From positions 1 through 64,000 of the forward strand of contig SWBL01000223.1 of the NCBI GenBank assembly GCA_024195585.1: a stretch of 64,000 nucleotides of DNA, written 5' to 3'. The translations under genes were made by a program, and so were the position numbers. Positions 23,792 through 35,115 of this stretch are shown here, piece by piece. Position 1 is the first letter of the stretch, and each line of letters opens with the position of its first letter. This stretch comes from Aureobasidium sp. EXF-3400. Its lineage: Eukaryota; Ascomycota; Dothideomycetes; Dothideales; Saccotheciaceae. Below the pieces are notes generated by a model. That model had not been told where the DNA came from and did not search any database. It saw only the letters and a list, made by a program, of their open reading frames with translations.

Positions 23792-24625
23792 ATGACAGAC
23801 CAAAACAAGTACGGAAACAAGCTCCAGGGCCAGAGAGTCCTTATCATTGGTGGCAGTGCAGGTAAGCACTTGGATCACACTGGCAAAGCTTCGCCGGACT
23901 AACAGGTTGTAGGCATTGGCTATGGAGTCGCCGAGGCGTCACTAGAGAATGGAGCTCATGTCATAATCTCATCTTCAAACGAGTCCAGAGTTCAAGAAGC
24001 TGTCTCGAAGTTGCAAAAGGCATACCCATCAGCAGCTCAGCGTGTCGAGGGTCACGCAGCCAACATGGGCGAACAAGCCAGTCTCGAGTCGAATGTTGAG
24101 CAGCTCTTCAAGAAGGCTGGCTCGCTCAACCATGTCGTGTTTACAGCAGGAGATTCCCTTGCTATGATGCCTCTTGAAGAAGCAACTATGGACAAGACTA
24201 TCCAAGCAGGCATGGTCAGATTCTTCGCACCTCTGATGGTCGCCAAGCACGCAGCAAAGGTGCTCGATAAGAGCCCAACCTCATCCATCACCTTGACCAC
24301 TGGCAACGTCTCGGAGAAGCCTATTCCCAACTGGAGCGTCATCAATGGATTTGCTACTGCTCTCCAAGGCACGACAAGAGGTCTGGCGCTGGATCTCAAG
24401 CCTATCCGCGTCAATTTGGTTTCGCCTGGAGCTGTCATCACCCCATTGTGGGACGGCATCCCGAAGGAGCACAGAGAGCAAATGTTTGAATCATTTGCGA
24501 GCAAGATGGCTACGGGCAAGATGGGTCAGGTCGAGGATGTGGCCGAGGCCTTCCTGTACGCCATGAAGGACAAGAACTTGACGGGAAGCATGATCAGTAC
24601 AAATGGAGGTGCCATGCTCATGTAG
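23792..24625 (+). CDS. Atypical short-chain dehydrogenase/reductase
   Basis: Two exons: 23792-23861 and 23913-24625, giving 260 aa, the normal SDR length. The Rossmann start VLIIGGSAGIGYG (residues 16-28, split by the intron) replaces TGxxxGIG conservatively. NHVVFTAG at 96-103 stands for the NNAG motif, and the PIRVNLVSPG stretch at 187-196 is typical. The catalytic YxxxK is missing: the site reads WSVIN (Trp164, Asn168), and the Ser expected 13 residues before the Tyr is not there. The fold and nucleotide binding look intact, so it may be a non-catalytic or mechanistically different SDR. It follows RSR1 in tandem. Confidence 0.85.
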
Positions 24626-25452
24626 AAGAATGAGGGATATAGTTGCACGGAGAGTGAAAAGGAGATAGTGGGGCAGTAGCAGTGGAGAATGCAAAGAATT
24701 TTATGTGTTCGTGGCAGCCCGAGGCTTGAACTAGATTCGCATGATTTGTTGAAGTGACGGACTAGAGAACAAGGCAACAACGTTTCCTGCAAGTACCCTC
24801 TCCGGATATGCTGTTGGGATTGCGGATGGGTCTAGTGTATGTGGGAGACAAAGAATTGTCGGGAGTGTTTGCGGAGCTTGATGGAGCAAGCAAGGAGAGT
24901 TTTCGTCGGACAGGAGAGTTTCTGTCAAGCCAAGTGGGCGTTTCAGGAGTTTGGTCAAACCTGGTCAGTGGGACGAGCGTTTCGAGAACAAGAAGCCCCC
25001 CGCCTGGTCCCTCTGATGCCCAACTTGTTGGAACTTTGAGCTTTCGCGACAACATAAACTCGCAGAGGTCCGTCGAGTCGTCATGTTCTAGATATCGACT
25101 CGTAGACAAAAACACGGTCACATCGCAGCAGAATTAAGCGTTTCTGCGCAACGACTCAGGGCGATTGAGGAACGGGCCGGTGGAGTTTGTACTTTCGCTC
25201 TGTACCGAACAAGCAACTACGCCATCGTGCTTTCCGTTGTGTGCGTGACGCCGCTGTCAGCAACCAACAATCGACAGACGAACCGCCTGCTTGGATCCTG
25301 CCCGCATACACAGGGACTCGACTTTTGCTTCTTCCATACAAACCCCACCACGCATCGCATCGCTTCGCTTCGCTTCGACATTCTTAGGTCCTTCACTTGG
25401 TCATACTATACACTCGGCTGCTGCAACGGCGTCGGCGCCAAAAGACACGGCC
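24626..25452. other. Intergenic, SDR 3' flank and leader of the charged protein
   Basis: No gene seen. At 25351-25379 there is a short pentanucleotide repeat, (CGCAT)2(CGCTT)3, about 75 bp upstream of the next start codon, probably within its leader. The next gene's frame is open upstream to 25291 but has no ATG before 25453. Confidence 0.5.
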
Positions 25453-28195
25453 ATGTCTTACCACCGAGCCTCGTCACCAGGAAGCCGCCGTCTGGCTCAT
25501 CCAGCGCGCATGTCGGACGGCTACTACCCTGCTCCCACCTCCACCGTCTATGCTTCACCCAGGTCCAGTGGTGAGCGTGTTATACCCCTCTCGACAACCA
25601 CTTTCGTCACACGAGACGCCTACTCGGGCAGACCCCGTCGCTCCACCCTGACCGAACCCTCGCGTTCGACTGCGCAACCCCCCACCACCAATACTGCTAT
25701 CCCCGTCCACACACGCACCCGCCCTGCCGTTATTCAATCCTCACACGATCGCACTCACAGTCCCTCGAGCCCCCATGGCTATTCCACTTCGACTCGCACC
25801 CCCGACTATTATGCCGTCCCTGCCACCTCTCACAGAGACCACTCGCACAAGAAGCTATACAGTATCGATGGCGGCGGCAAGTCTCGTCTGGTTGCCGACA
25901 TAGACATCAACACTGGCCATGGCAGCTCCCACAGGCGTCACAGTGTTGACCGCAACTCCGACCGTCATTCCTCGTCGCACCACCGCCACAAAGGCTACCA
26001 CCTTAGTGGATCCTCGACCAGAAAGACCGAGAATGATCAAGGCTTCTCCTACACAGATCCCGCCGCCATGTATAGGGAGACCGAGCCGCGCTGGCGACAC
26101 CGTGCAGGCAGCGTCGAGGCAACTCGTCCGAGACCAACCAGTACGCTAGTCGAGCCATACCCTCCTCGCTCTTCGGCCAGAGAATCTGGTCCACCCACAT
26201 CGCGTGCCCTCGACAAGTTCAACGACGGTGCTGGCCGCATGAACAGCACGCGAGAAGCCCCACGATCCTCGAACAGATTGTCCTACCAAGAACCTCAATA
26301 CAACGATGGTTATACTTCTTCATCTGGTCGTCACTCCAATGCTGTCCATCAAGACCGTACGCGCGATGCCTACCCAAGAGAAGCCGAGCGCGCTCGTCCA
26401 GTACATCGGTATGAGGATCGTAGCGTCGAGCGTCGAGGTTTCGGCATCCGCAGCGGCAGTCAAGATAGATACAACCACAACATGAACAAGGGCAGCAACG
26501 AAAGCTTCGACGCCTACCACTCAGACCGAGACCGCGATCGCGTTCCTCCTCGCAGCGATCCTCGTGCCTACGACTATCCTAAAGAGTCTGATCGCGATCG
26601 AGAGTACCGCCCAAGAGACAAGGATCGATTGCGAGATGATGGCTATGCTTCAGAAAGAGACAGACATCATGAACGAGATCGACGGGACCACGATCGAAGA
26701 GATCGTGATCGAGAAGTCAATCCAAGGGGTAGTGGTGATAGTCTCACTAACACTATCTTGCCCGCTGCGGCAACCGCTGCTATCGGCGGTCTTGGTGCTA
26801 TGGCCGCTGCTGCTTACGGCTCAGACACTACCGTCAAAGGACGTGATCGCGAGTACGAAGATCGAGATCGAGAGCGAGAAAGAGATAGGGAGAGAGAAAG
26901 AGAACGCGAACAGCGCGACCGTCAGCAAGAGTACGAGCGAAAGCAGCGCGAGCGTGAGAGAGAATTCAGAGACCGGGAGCGTGATAAGCGTGAATACGAA
27001 AGGGAACGAGACAGAGATGTGGAGAGAGACGGTGAGAAGGAACGAGACAGAACTCACGACCGCGAAACCCGTACTCGTGAAAGACCCCGAGAGAGGGAAC
27101 GAGACAGACCTAGACACTCTTCGTCATCTGATAGCGGCCAAGAGAAGCATCAGAGCTCGAGACGACACCGCACGTTCGGAGCTGATGACTCTTCTCCACA
27201 AGAGAAAGATACCATACTTGCCGCTGACGAGCGACAACGCGCACCCGAGCCTGATAATATTCACCCACCTGACGAGCGGCAGCGTGTTCCCGAACGCGAG
27301 CGTTCTGCTCCTACTGAACCTGCAGAGATTGACCCTGATGAAGATTATCGCCGCCGGATGGAACAGGCACAAAGAGATCTGCAAGGCTCTTATGATAATG
27401 CAGACTCGGACAGAGACAGACGCAAGGACGGTGCCGAGCCTGTTGCCAGAAGGGCCTCTCCTTCCGATGTGTCGACCAACATCGACCATTCCGAGAACAA
27501 AAGCAGAGAGAACCGAGTACGCATCGTTGAGCCTCCATCTGACAGGGAAGACTCTCAGCCGGTTAAGGGTATCTTGAAGAGGCCTACGCAGAAGTTCCCT
27601 GAGGATCCAAATCCTATGCGTGAAGGTGTCAAACCACTAAAAGAGGTACGTTAACTCAACAATACAACAGACACACCCTTCTTATGATTTTCCATCTACA
27701 GACAACCAAAGAAGGCATCCCCTCAGGCGCCCGTTGGACAAAGATAGATCGCCGTCTTGTCAATCCACAAGCTCTCGAAGAAGCGCAGGAACGCTTCGAA
27801 GAGCGTTTGGATTGTGTAATTGTACTCAGAGTTCTGACTAAAGACGAGATACAAAAACTGGCCGATAAAACATTGAAGATCAGAGGTAACTTCACACTAT
27901 GGAATTCATCTCACCGGTTTCGCGCAGCTAACGTTTCTAAGAAGCCCGCTCATATGGCGATGAAGATCGTGAACGGCTCGAACGACGTGAGCACCGCCGT
28001 CGTGAACGCGAACGCGAGCGACACGAACGAGATGAATACGAGGATGATGACAGCGAAGATGAATACGCTCCCCGAGAACCCCGAATGCTCGAAGCTCCTG
28101 TCGATGGGCAGGAACCTATGGCAGATTTTGTTCGCGACCGTGAAAGACGCAGAGAGCGTGAGCAGGAACCTGCTTATGCTTCTCGTGCGCCTTAG
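25453..28195 (+). CDS. Charged low-complexity protein with DUF8035-like C-terminal domain
   Basis: Three exons: 25453-27645, 27702-27885 and 27942-28195, giving 876 aa. The N-terminus (MSYHRASSPG) is Ser/Pro/Arg-rich and disordered. Residues ~355-560 are dominated by alternating R-D, R-E and D-R pairs, densest at 26860-27110. A short Ala/Gly-rich hydrophobic segment (ILPAAATAAIGGLGAMAAAA) interrupts at ~436-455. A conserved, ordered block spans exon 2 (GIPSGARWTKIDRRLVNP to KDEIQKLADKT, ~735-790), which I recall as the fungal domain DUF8035. The tail is again Arg/Glu-rich. RD/RE repeats of this kind are common in RNA-processing proteins, but function is not known here. Confidence 0.8.
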
Positions 28196-28598
28196 ATACC
28201 CTCTTGACGACCTTTTGATGCAACGAAACCTACGATTTTTGAAAAGCAAGTTTCTTTTTTGTAGTGGAAGCGATAGGATATGTACTTTTGGAGAGCATAG
28301 CGTTTTGCATATTCCCGGGCTACGAGCTATTTGGTTTACTGCACTGAAAAACAACAACGACTTCCGGATTCGAAAGAAGAAAGAAAATAAATTTTGCATC
28401 ATCGTTCTGCCTTTGTTCCTTCCGAGGGAAGCTGTTCGCGAAACGCCGGACATGGATTCCATATCTCTTTGTGCTACACCTGGGCGCGATTGACCACAAA
28501 ATGCAAAAACATGAACGACCACTCCTGAGAGCCTTGAGACCTGCTGTACCATCAACAGTTTACTAAACCAACAGACGAGTCGTTAGACACTTGTCAAT
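28196..28598. other. Intergenic
   Basis: 3' flank of the charged protein and promoter of the HExxH gene. It is AT-rich around 28370-28400 with an AATAAA (28386-28391) that may be a poly(A) signal. No gene seen. Confidence 0.5.
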
Positions 28599-30030
28599 AT
28601 GAGTGGCCCAGATCCTCAAGCCCCAGACTATGACTATAGAGTCAAAAATCCCCCCCAACTGCCTCCATTCTTCCAGGACAGTGTAGGTATTAAACACCCG
28701 ACTGTGTGGAGTCAACACGCAAAGTATCATGTCGCAAGATACAACCAGGACAACACTGGCTTCGATGTTGCCATCGAAGACGTCAATACCGCTCACTGGC
28801 CGTACCATCTAGGTGATCCAGGGACTCAACCATTGATACGCAAATGGGGCTTGCAAATTCTGGAGGCAGCTGGCTTTATCAACCATGAACCCGAGGCTGG
28901 AGATAGGTTTCCAGATGTAATTGGTCGAATGGCTAGAACAAGAAACCCACTCGCCTTGCCTAACGAGCAGATTCATCCAGTTCTAAGAAAACACATGTTC
29001 TGGTGGATCACAGATGAGGACTATGAGCTTTTGAAGCCTGCTCTGATTCTCGCAAGCGCTATATTGGACGACCCTATTACTTTACATTTTTTTTATGCTC
29101 TGTCACACGAGAAGCAATGGTCGTGGGTCAACGATCAAAGACTGGGCAGGTGCAGAATCGTAACAATTCCGCCGACTTTGTCACAGGCTGAGCTGACTGC
29201 AGCCAACAAGAAGGTTATAAACATGGTGGCGTGGACTAGTTGGGAGGTTCGAGATCACAAACATTTCTCAGAAAATACTGGACTCGCATGTACGGAGGTG
29301 AATGTTCCTCCAACTTATGTACCAACTACGCCAAAGTGAGTGTTCCCAGTAGTGGTTGTATGAGGAGATGCTAATGACCAGTAGCACTGTGTACCAGACA
29401 AAAATCATCTTGAGTCCGCAGTGGGTTGCCACCTTGAAAGCATTCGACAACGACGTCGGGCCTTCTGGGGGTACCGAGTATGACAAAACGGTCAAAGAAA
29501 TCTTAGATCTGGCTGGAGTCCCAGACAACCGCAGGCCTGGCAGCTTCCATCTGGCATCAGCCATTATGCGTGTAAACCTCAAGCTAGCCGCAACTATCAT
29601 CCACGAGTTCGGCCACGCATTCGTCAGAGCTTACATCGAAGGACCCCTGAACGGCTACATAGCGCCATGGATATCGGGAAACCGCAGCAACGAGATCGGA
29701 TGCGCGCTGGAGGACTACATCTTTGGAGGACGGATCAATGCAAATGTCATCTACAGCCCTTCGATGATTCGCAGCGAGCAACACACTCAAGGCATAACTT
29801 CTCCTTTCGGTTTCCATTTCATAGACCCCTGGGATGCTATCCATGGTGATACTCAATATGGTGAGCGTGTTCTTTCGCAGCCGACAGCACATGCGCCTGC
29901 TTATCCTGTGCCGCAACGATATGTCTATAAAACGCATACGGCTGAGATGTGGGTGCGACGGGTGCCTCGATATGGTTTGAATGCGCTCAAGTTGCCAAAA
30001 TTAGTCTGGTGGTCGACACTGTGGCAGTAG
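28599..30030 (+). CDS. Uncharacterised HExxH (zincin-like) protein
   Basis: Two exons: 28599-29335 and 29385-30030, giving 460 aa. The splice (donor GTGAGT, branch TGCTAATGAC) removes a stop directly after exon 1. Residues 319-323 are HEFGH in a hydrophobic helix (AATIIHEFGHAFV), the zinc-binding and catalytic motif of metallopeptidases. About 26 residues on, NEIGCALEDYIFGG (348-361) holds Glu349 and Glu355 as possible third zinc ligands, the arrangement of gluzincins. There is no signal peptide, TM segment or Cys pattern, so it is probably cytosolic. The first 245 residues match no domain I know. It borders the gene desert. Confidence 0.7.
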
Positions 30031-30650
30031 ACTGGGCGATGTTACCTCAGGGAGAGGCTGCAGTGAAATATGTTATTGGATGGCGTTTGTATACAGACCA
30101 CTTTACCTGTATCAAGCAATCAACTTGTACGGAAGCAGAATAACACAGCTTTCTTTCCGCTGTGAGCACAATCTTGACTTTGCTATATAACTTTGAGTAT
30201 GGAGAGGCAGAGGAGAAGATTAAACAAATAGTCCTCAACATGAAGGGATTGATTCCATAACACGATGTCCTTTCGATCAATCTTCACGAGCACTGCGGTT
30301 TGGCGGTCAAGTGGTGTGGAGAAAAAAGAAAGATTCTCAACGAACATAGTAGTATCCACTGAGCGACGTTGACTCGGTGGCTGTTCACAACACAATTTCT
30401 GATCCTCCGGACGTTGAGTCAGAAGCGATTTGGTATCGTTTGATCACGAGGTGGATGAACGTATTCGACTATACCTGCGATATACAGCTGCTGCAGGCGT
30501 TTTCCCCTATCCTGTTGGATCGTCTGCTAGTACCCACCGGAGTCCATCTCCACTCAAGCTACAATCTTTAATCCTGGATCGACCTCGAGGGTTTTGTATC
30601 AGAACGAGATACAGATCGCTCTGCATCGACGTTGCGTTATTTTGCATTGC

Positions 30651-30689
30651 AGGTGACGCATCGTAGGTGACGCATTGTAGGTGATGTAT
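30651..30689. repeat. 14-bp tandem repeat, 2.8 copies
   Basis: AGGTGACGCATCGT (30651-30664), AGGTGACGCATTGT (30665-30678) and the partial AGGTGATGTAT (30679-30689). One and two changes between copies show some age. Confidence 0.8.
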
Positions 30690-32851
30690 CTTGAGCGGCT
30701 CTGACTGATATGGCAATGCAGTGGTGATCCTTCAAATGGATAATTACGGGCTTGGTCGTGGTTGATTCCTTCGGAGTTCGGTCCAGAAGCCCGGGGCCGT
30801 AAAGAAGCAAATGTGGATTCTTATCGCACCAGCGTTTGCCCGTAGGATCGAGGAAAAAACAGTGCCCTCGGCGGTTGCACTGTAATAGGAAGGTGCATAT
30901 ATACATCGTACACTGCGTGTGATCTTCCTGAGTATAGGTCCGTTAACAGCCATTGTCTTAGTGAAAAGCTATAGTGAGGACGATGACATGTTTACAACCT
31001 GGGCCATAGCAAGATCGACTTACGAGAACTGTCGAGTGACCAGAATGCTCCAGACCTCCATAAGCCAAAGTATGTCCTTACTTAGCCCTGTGCTGGAGAC
31101 ATCGACGGCGTACTCTTGTCTGGTCACAGACTTCGGATCCCGGTTGAGTATTGCGCGATCATCGAAATCTCACGTTCAACCAGTCGATTATGTTTACGCT
31201 ACGCTTGGTGGCTGGTTGTCGTGAAGATATTACTCTCCACAGGTATGCGGCAATCGAGCTCGAGTTAGTGGCATTATCCCTGAGGAAACCGACATTCGTT
31301 TCGACCTTCCAGCGGCGACCAGCCACCAAGAGATCGACGCTGTCTCTAGGAAGTATAGTGAGAAGGAAGCTCTCAAAATGCAACGGATGGTGACAGTCCA
31401 GAGGGTTTTCACTGACACTACGAGCGAGGCGCAGGACCTTGGTTGGCAAAGTGACGGCCGCATCGCCCGATTCTCGATCACACGGAAAAGAGTCAAAGTG
31501 CGGACGGCATCACGTTCGGAAGCGCCGATGCTGAGTCCGCCGTCCGACAGTCAAAGAGACGTCTGTTTCACGGGTTCCTGCGCAAGAGACGTGATGCGGC
31601 CACCCAAACGACAGCGGGCCCAGCTCCTGATGGAACATGTTCGAAGATCAATCAAGACAAGCCAAAGAACACAACAGCGCGGCACATGGGATTGTGCATG
31701 GCATGTTAAGGCAAGGAACCGTACTCTATGGTGGGCTTTGAGATGAAGATTGTCGGGGCCACGGCATCGCAGCCCGAAAGTCGCGGACTCGAAGTAAATC
31801 GTATGTCGCTGGATAATCGTCAGATTTCAACGTGCCGGCGTAGAGCTTACATCTCTGCAGGTGTCCATGAAAACGGCATGACACCATGCTTGACTGTGGA
31901 CAAAGGAACACGTCTGGACAGCGACAGAGAAGGAACTCAGGTCGAGAGGAAAGAAGGTTTTGACTCCCGCCTTCCGCGGAATCCTTGTCAACCGAAATCT
32001 GGAGAGCAAGATACGATTCCGAGCGTGCTCAACACTGTTTTGTTACCATCACATGCAAGGCTGAGAGGCTCCGACAACACCCACTGGATCTTGCTGTAAT
32101 AAGCAAGGCACTTACGGATCAGTCACAATATCTCACGCTATCCGCGTGCATCCAACCATGCTTGACATATGGTCGAACTGATGGGACAGGTCTTCTCTAC
32201 TAATTCGCAGCATGATGCGACATCCCGACCACGCGCCACTGTACTACACACTCGTTTCGCAAGACAATGTTCGAGACGAAGACACTCATTCCGTCGGGAG
32301 TCTGTCCATACTGACTGCCGAACTTGCATGTGGTGCTGGGATGTGCCGAAGCAACAAGCTAGCGATTGCTTTCCTACCTGCATTGATTGTTGGGATTGCT
32401 GAACTGAACAACGATGTGATGGGCAACGGCTCCTTTACCATTCAGCATGAGAAGCAGGCGAGCGGTACAACTTTCCAGACTCACACCAGACCAAGTCGTA
32501 CAAGGTGCGAGGCTCACCCTGACTTCTTCTTGCATACATCTCCATTCTCTCTTGCCTCCACCTACATCCACCCCTTCACCGCTAATCCCTTGAACGTGCT
32601 ATCTATCAAATGACGTCGACACCAGTCAAAGTGCCACTCAACTACTCACAATCAGTCGAGGCGTTTGCCCCGCATCTATAGTAGACACGTGTTGTTACTA
32701 GGGTGTTCAGGAAACTGTTTATATAAACTATTAGTTGAGCCACTTTGGAATTCCATATCACCAACCCGATTCGGAACTCGACCAACGCATCTGCCTATCT
32801 TCATAATCCAGTTCTTGTATCCCTCCTCAACACCTGCCAAAGAGAACGACC

Positions 32852-32983
32852 ATGCTCGGCAAAGTTATACGAGCGGCCACATCTGTCGCTTGTGCTGCCG
32901 TAGGCATCGCACTCTCCCAAAAGTTCCTAGGCCCTACTGCCGAAGCTGCTCCTCCTCCCTCGCCTCCGACAACTTCGGAGTAA
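32852..32983 (+). CDS. Possible 43-aa small protein
   Basis: ATG in a good context (CGACC before it) opens 43 codons: a hydrophobic Ala/Val-rich segment at residues 6-24 flanked by Lys and Arg, then an Ala/Pro-rich tail ending PPTTSE. A TATATAAA lies at 32720-32727, 125 bp upstream, and the leader between is C/T-rich as in real fungal genes. It could be a small membrane, secreted or mitochondrial protein. No family is recognised, and chance is possible at this length. It lies in the gene desert. Confidence 0.3.
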   Translation: MLGKVIRAATSVACAAVGIALSQKFLGPTAEAAPPPSPPTTSE

Positions 32984-35091
32984 AGACCGCTCAGCACTTT
33001 AGGATCCTCTACGGAGCATTCGGCTTTCCAATGTGTCACCGACTGCATCATGCGCCTGTGACCAGTCCCCGAGATCAAACGGTGTTGACCTACGCATCAT
33101 TAGTGTCGTACATTGTCACCGGTGACGTGCCGGATACATTGTTGTTCATTCCATCATGATGAGAATCGAGACATGTAGAACAAGTTACTACTCCAGTAGG
33201 ACTATGGATGCGACGGGCCGACAATAGCATGGCAGCATACGTCAAGGACCGCGCCTCCGTGTCTTGAAGCTGCGAGTCTGTAATTACAAAATCCCGAACC
33301 ACCCAAAGTGTGCTCCTCAATCAACCCGCATCTACAAGACATGTACTATATCAGGCGTTGGAGACGGGCAACGCAAAGTGATTGAATGGAGGTGTGATTA
33401 TTGGTGCCACGTAGGAGAGAAGTCCACCATTGCGGCTTTCTCCTCTCCAATCGTTATAGACATTGGTTCGAGTGACCGTCGCTGTCTCGATGCCGCATCG
33501 ACGAATCATTGACGCTCATCAGAGCCTTTAGTCGATCGCTCTTGCGGTACTGTGGGCAAGAGGATCTCAGTCGCTGGGATGCTTGCGACACCGAACCCTT
33601 CAGAGATTGCCGGCAGGAGTTCTTGCCGGTCTCGCGATATCGGATGTAGTGCTCCACAGTCTTAATCATCTTTCTGCATGATGCGTATTTACTCTCTGCC
33701 GTATGGCCAAGATCTAGCCCTCGCCAACAAAGGTCATGGTACCAAGACCAAGACTCATTCGGCCTTTCTGTGGCCCTCAAAGGCTCCTGCAAGCCTTGGT
33801 CGTGGTTACTGTCGTGTATGAAGACTTGCAGTCTGGACGGTTCCCCCGACACTCGCGCGCATCGTTCAATTTTTCCGGGATCCAATCTACGCAGCTCTGT
33901 GCTTCTGTCAATGGCTCCGGCGAATTATCAGGAGACTGAAATCGTGATGTCGGGGACACCGAGCGTTTTATCGCGGGAAACAAGTGCCGATGCGGGACAG
34001 CATCCCTTCCAAGCCACATGGCGACCCCGAGATCTCTCATACGAAAAGACAAGGGTGTTGATTGCTTTTCGCAATACGTCCAAGAACAAAACGTCTCAGA
34101 CTCTCAGTATACAGCGTTCGGAGAAAACTCCAGGCACAAGCACAACAAATGTATGGCTGGTCGCTGAATATGTCCGTAACTGTCCCGTCGCAGCTCTGCT
34201 GCCTCATGCGCGAGGTGCCTTATGCGCGAGTGGAATGACAACAAATTAATCTAGGAGATGGACCTCCGGCTGTCGGTGGACCGGAGTTTCATCGTCCTCG
34301 TCGTAAATCATCATCGTTGGCATCGTGATTCTTGACCTTCATGAATCTGCAACGAATCTTCCAAGTTGGTTATTTCCTTCTTGGTGGCCTCTTGTAACCT
34401 GATTCCTGCTGGAGTAATCTGCTCGAAACGAAGTGCCTCTAAAATCAGGCAACTCTGAACAATCTAAACGCGGTTGGTGAAAGTACATAACAACATGTTG
34501 ACTCGCATGAGCATTGCGAGACTGACTCGGAGGTGCTAGTCTCTGTACAGTCAACCAAAGCGCGAGCCGTGAGCCGGTGACGTTGGGAAGTTTAACCGAA
34601 AAGAACGCCCAAGTCAGCCATATCGTGACCCAAGCTGAACCTGCGCCCTTTGACATGAAAAAGTACCTCTACGAACAGTGACTCTGCAGCTGGACAGAAC
34701 TTTCCACAAACATTGCTGGGTGTTTCATGTTGAGAGGTGTGGTGTTAAGGTTTGAGATCAGTTCACTCAGACAGTCAAGGAAAGCATCATAGAGATTCAG
34801 CATTCTGACATGTCAAGCAGGGCGACAGAGAGCGAGAGCGGAAACGAATGTCAGTTGCTCCGGGCTCCTTAGACAACAGTGGTTGCCAAACGGTCGAGCA
34901 TTGCCCCGGCTGGTGTTCGCGCAATGTTGAGCTGCACATAGCTGATGCGTGAGTTACATAATACGCGCGTTGTTTGTGCACTTGTTTCCTTCGACTCGAT
35001 GACTTCGAGCAACGAGCCAAAAGGCTACCTGCCAAACATCGTATGATCCAATCGGTTTGACTCGCTGGGATTCGATCTCATCGTGTTGAAC

Positions 35092-35115
35092 GTATGTCAA
35101 TCGGTATGTCAATCG
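35092..35115. repeat. 12-bp perfect tandem duplication
   Basis: GTATGTCAATCG occurs twice in a row (35092-35103 and 35104-35115) in the gene desert. Confidence 0.8.

Noticed and set aside
31240..31746. Open plus-strand frame of about 169 codons preceded by an acceptor-like CTCCACAG
   Set aside because: No Met at its start, no family resemblance and overlapping open frames on the minus strand. A run this long can occur by chance in 7 kb of balanced DNA.
32610..32681. 23-codon ORF (ATG in a leader-like context)
   Set aside because: Too short and without features of its own. It could be an upstream ORF of the 32852 candidate but cannot be supported.
33606..33627. Inverted repeat CCGGCA/TGCCGG with an 8-nt spacer
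   Set aside because: Six-pair stems of this kind are expected by chance, and it lies near no gene end.
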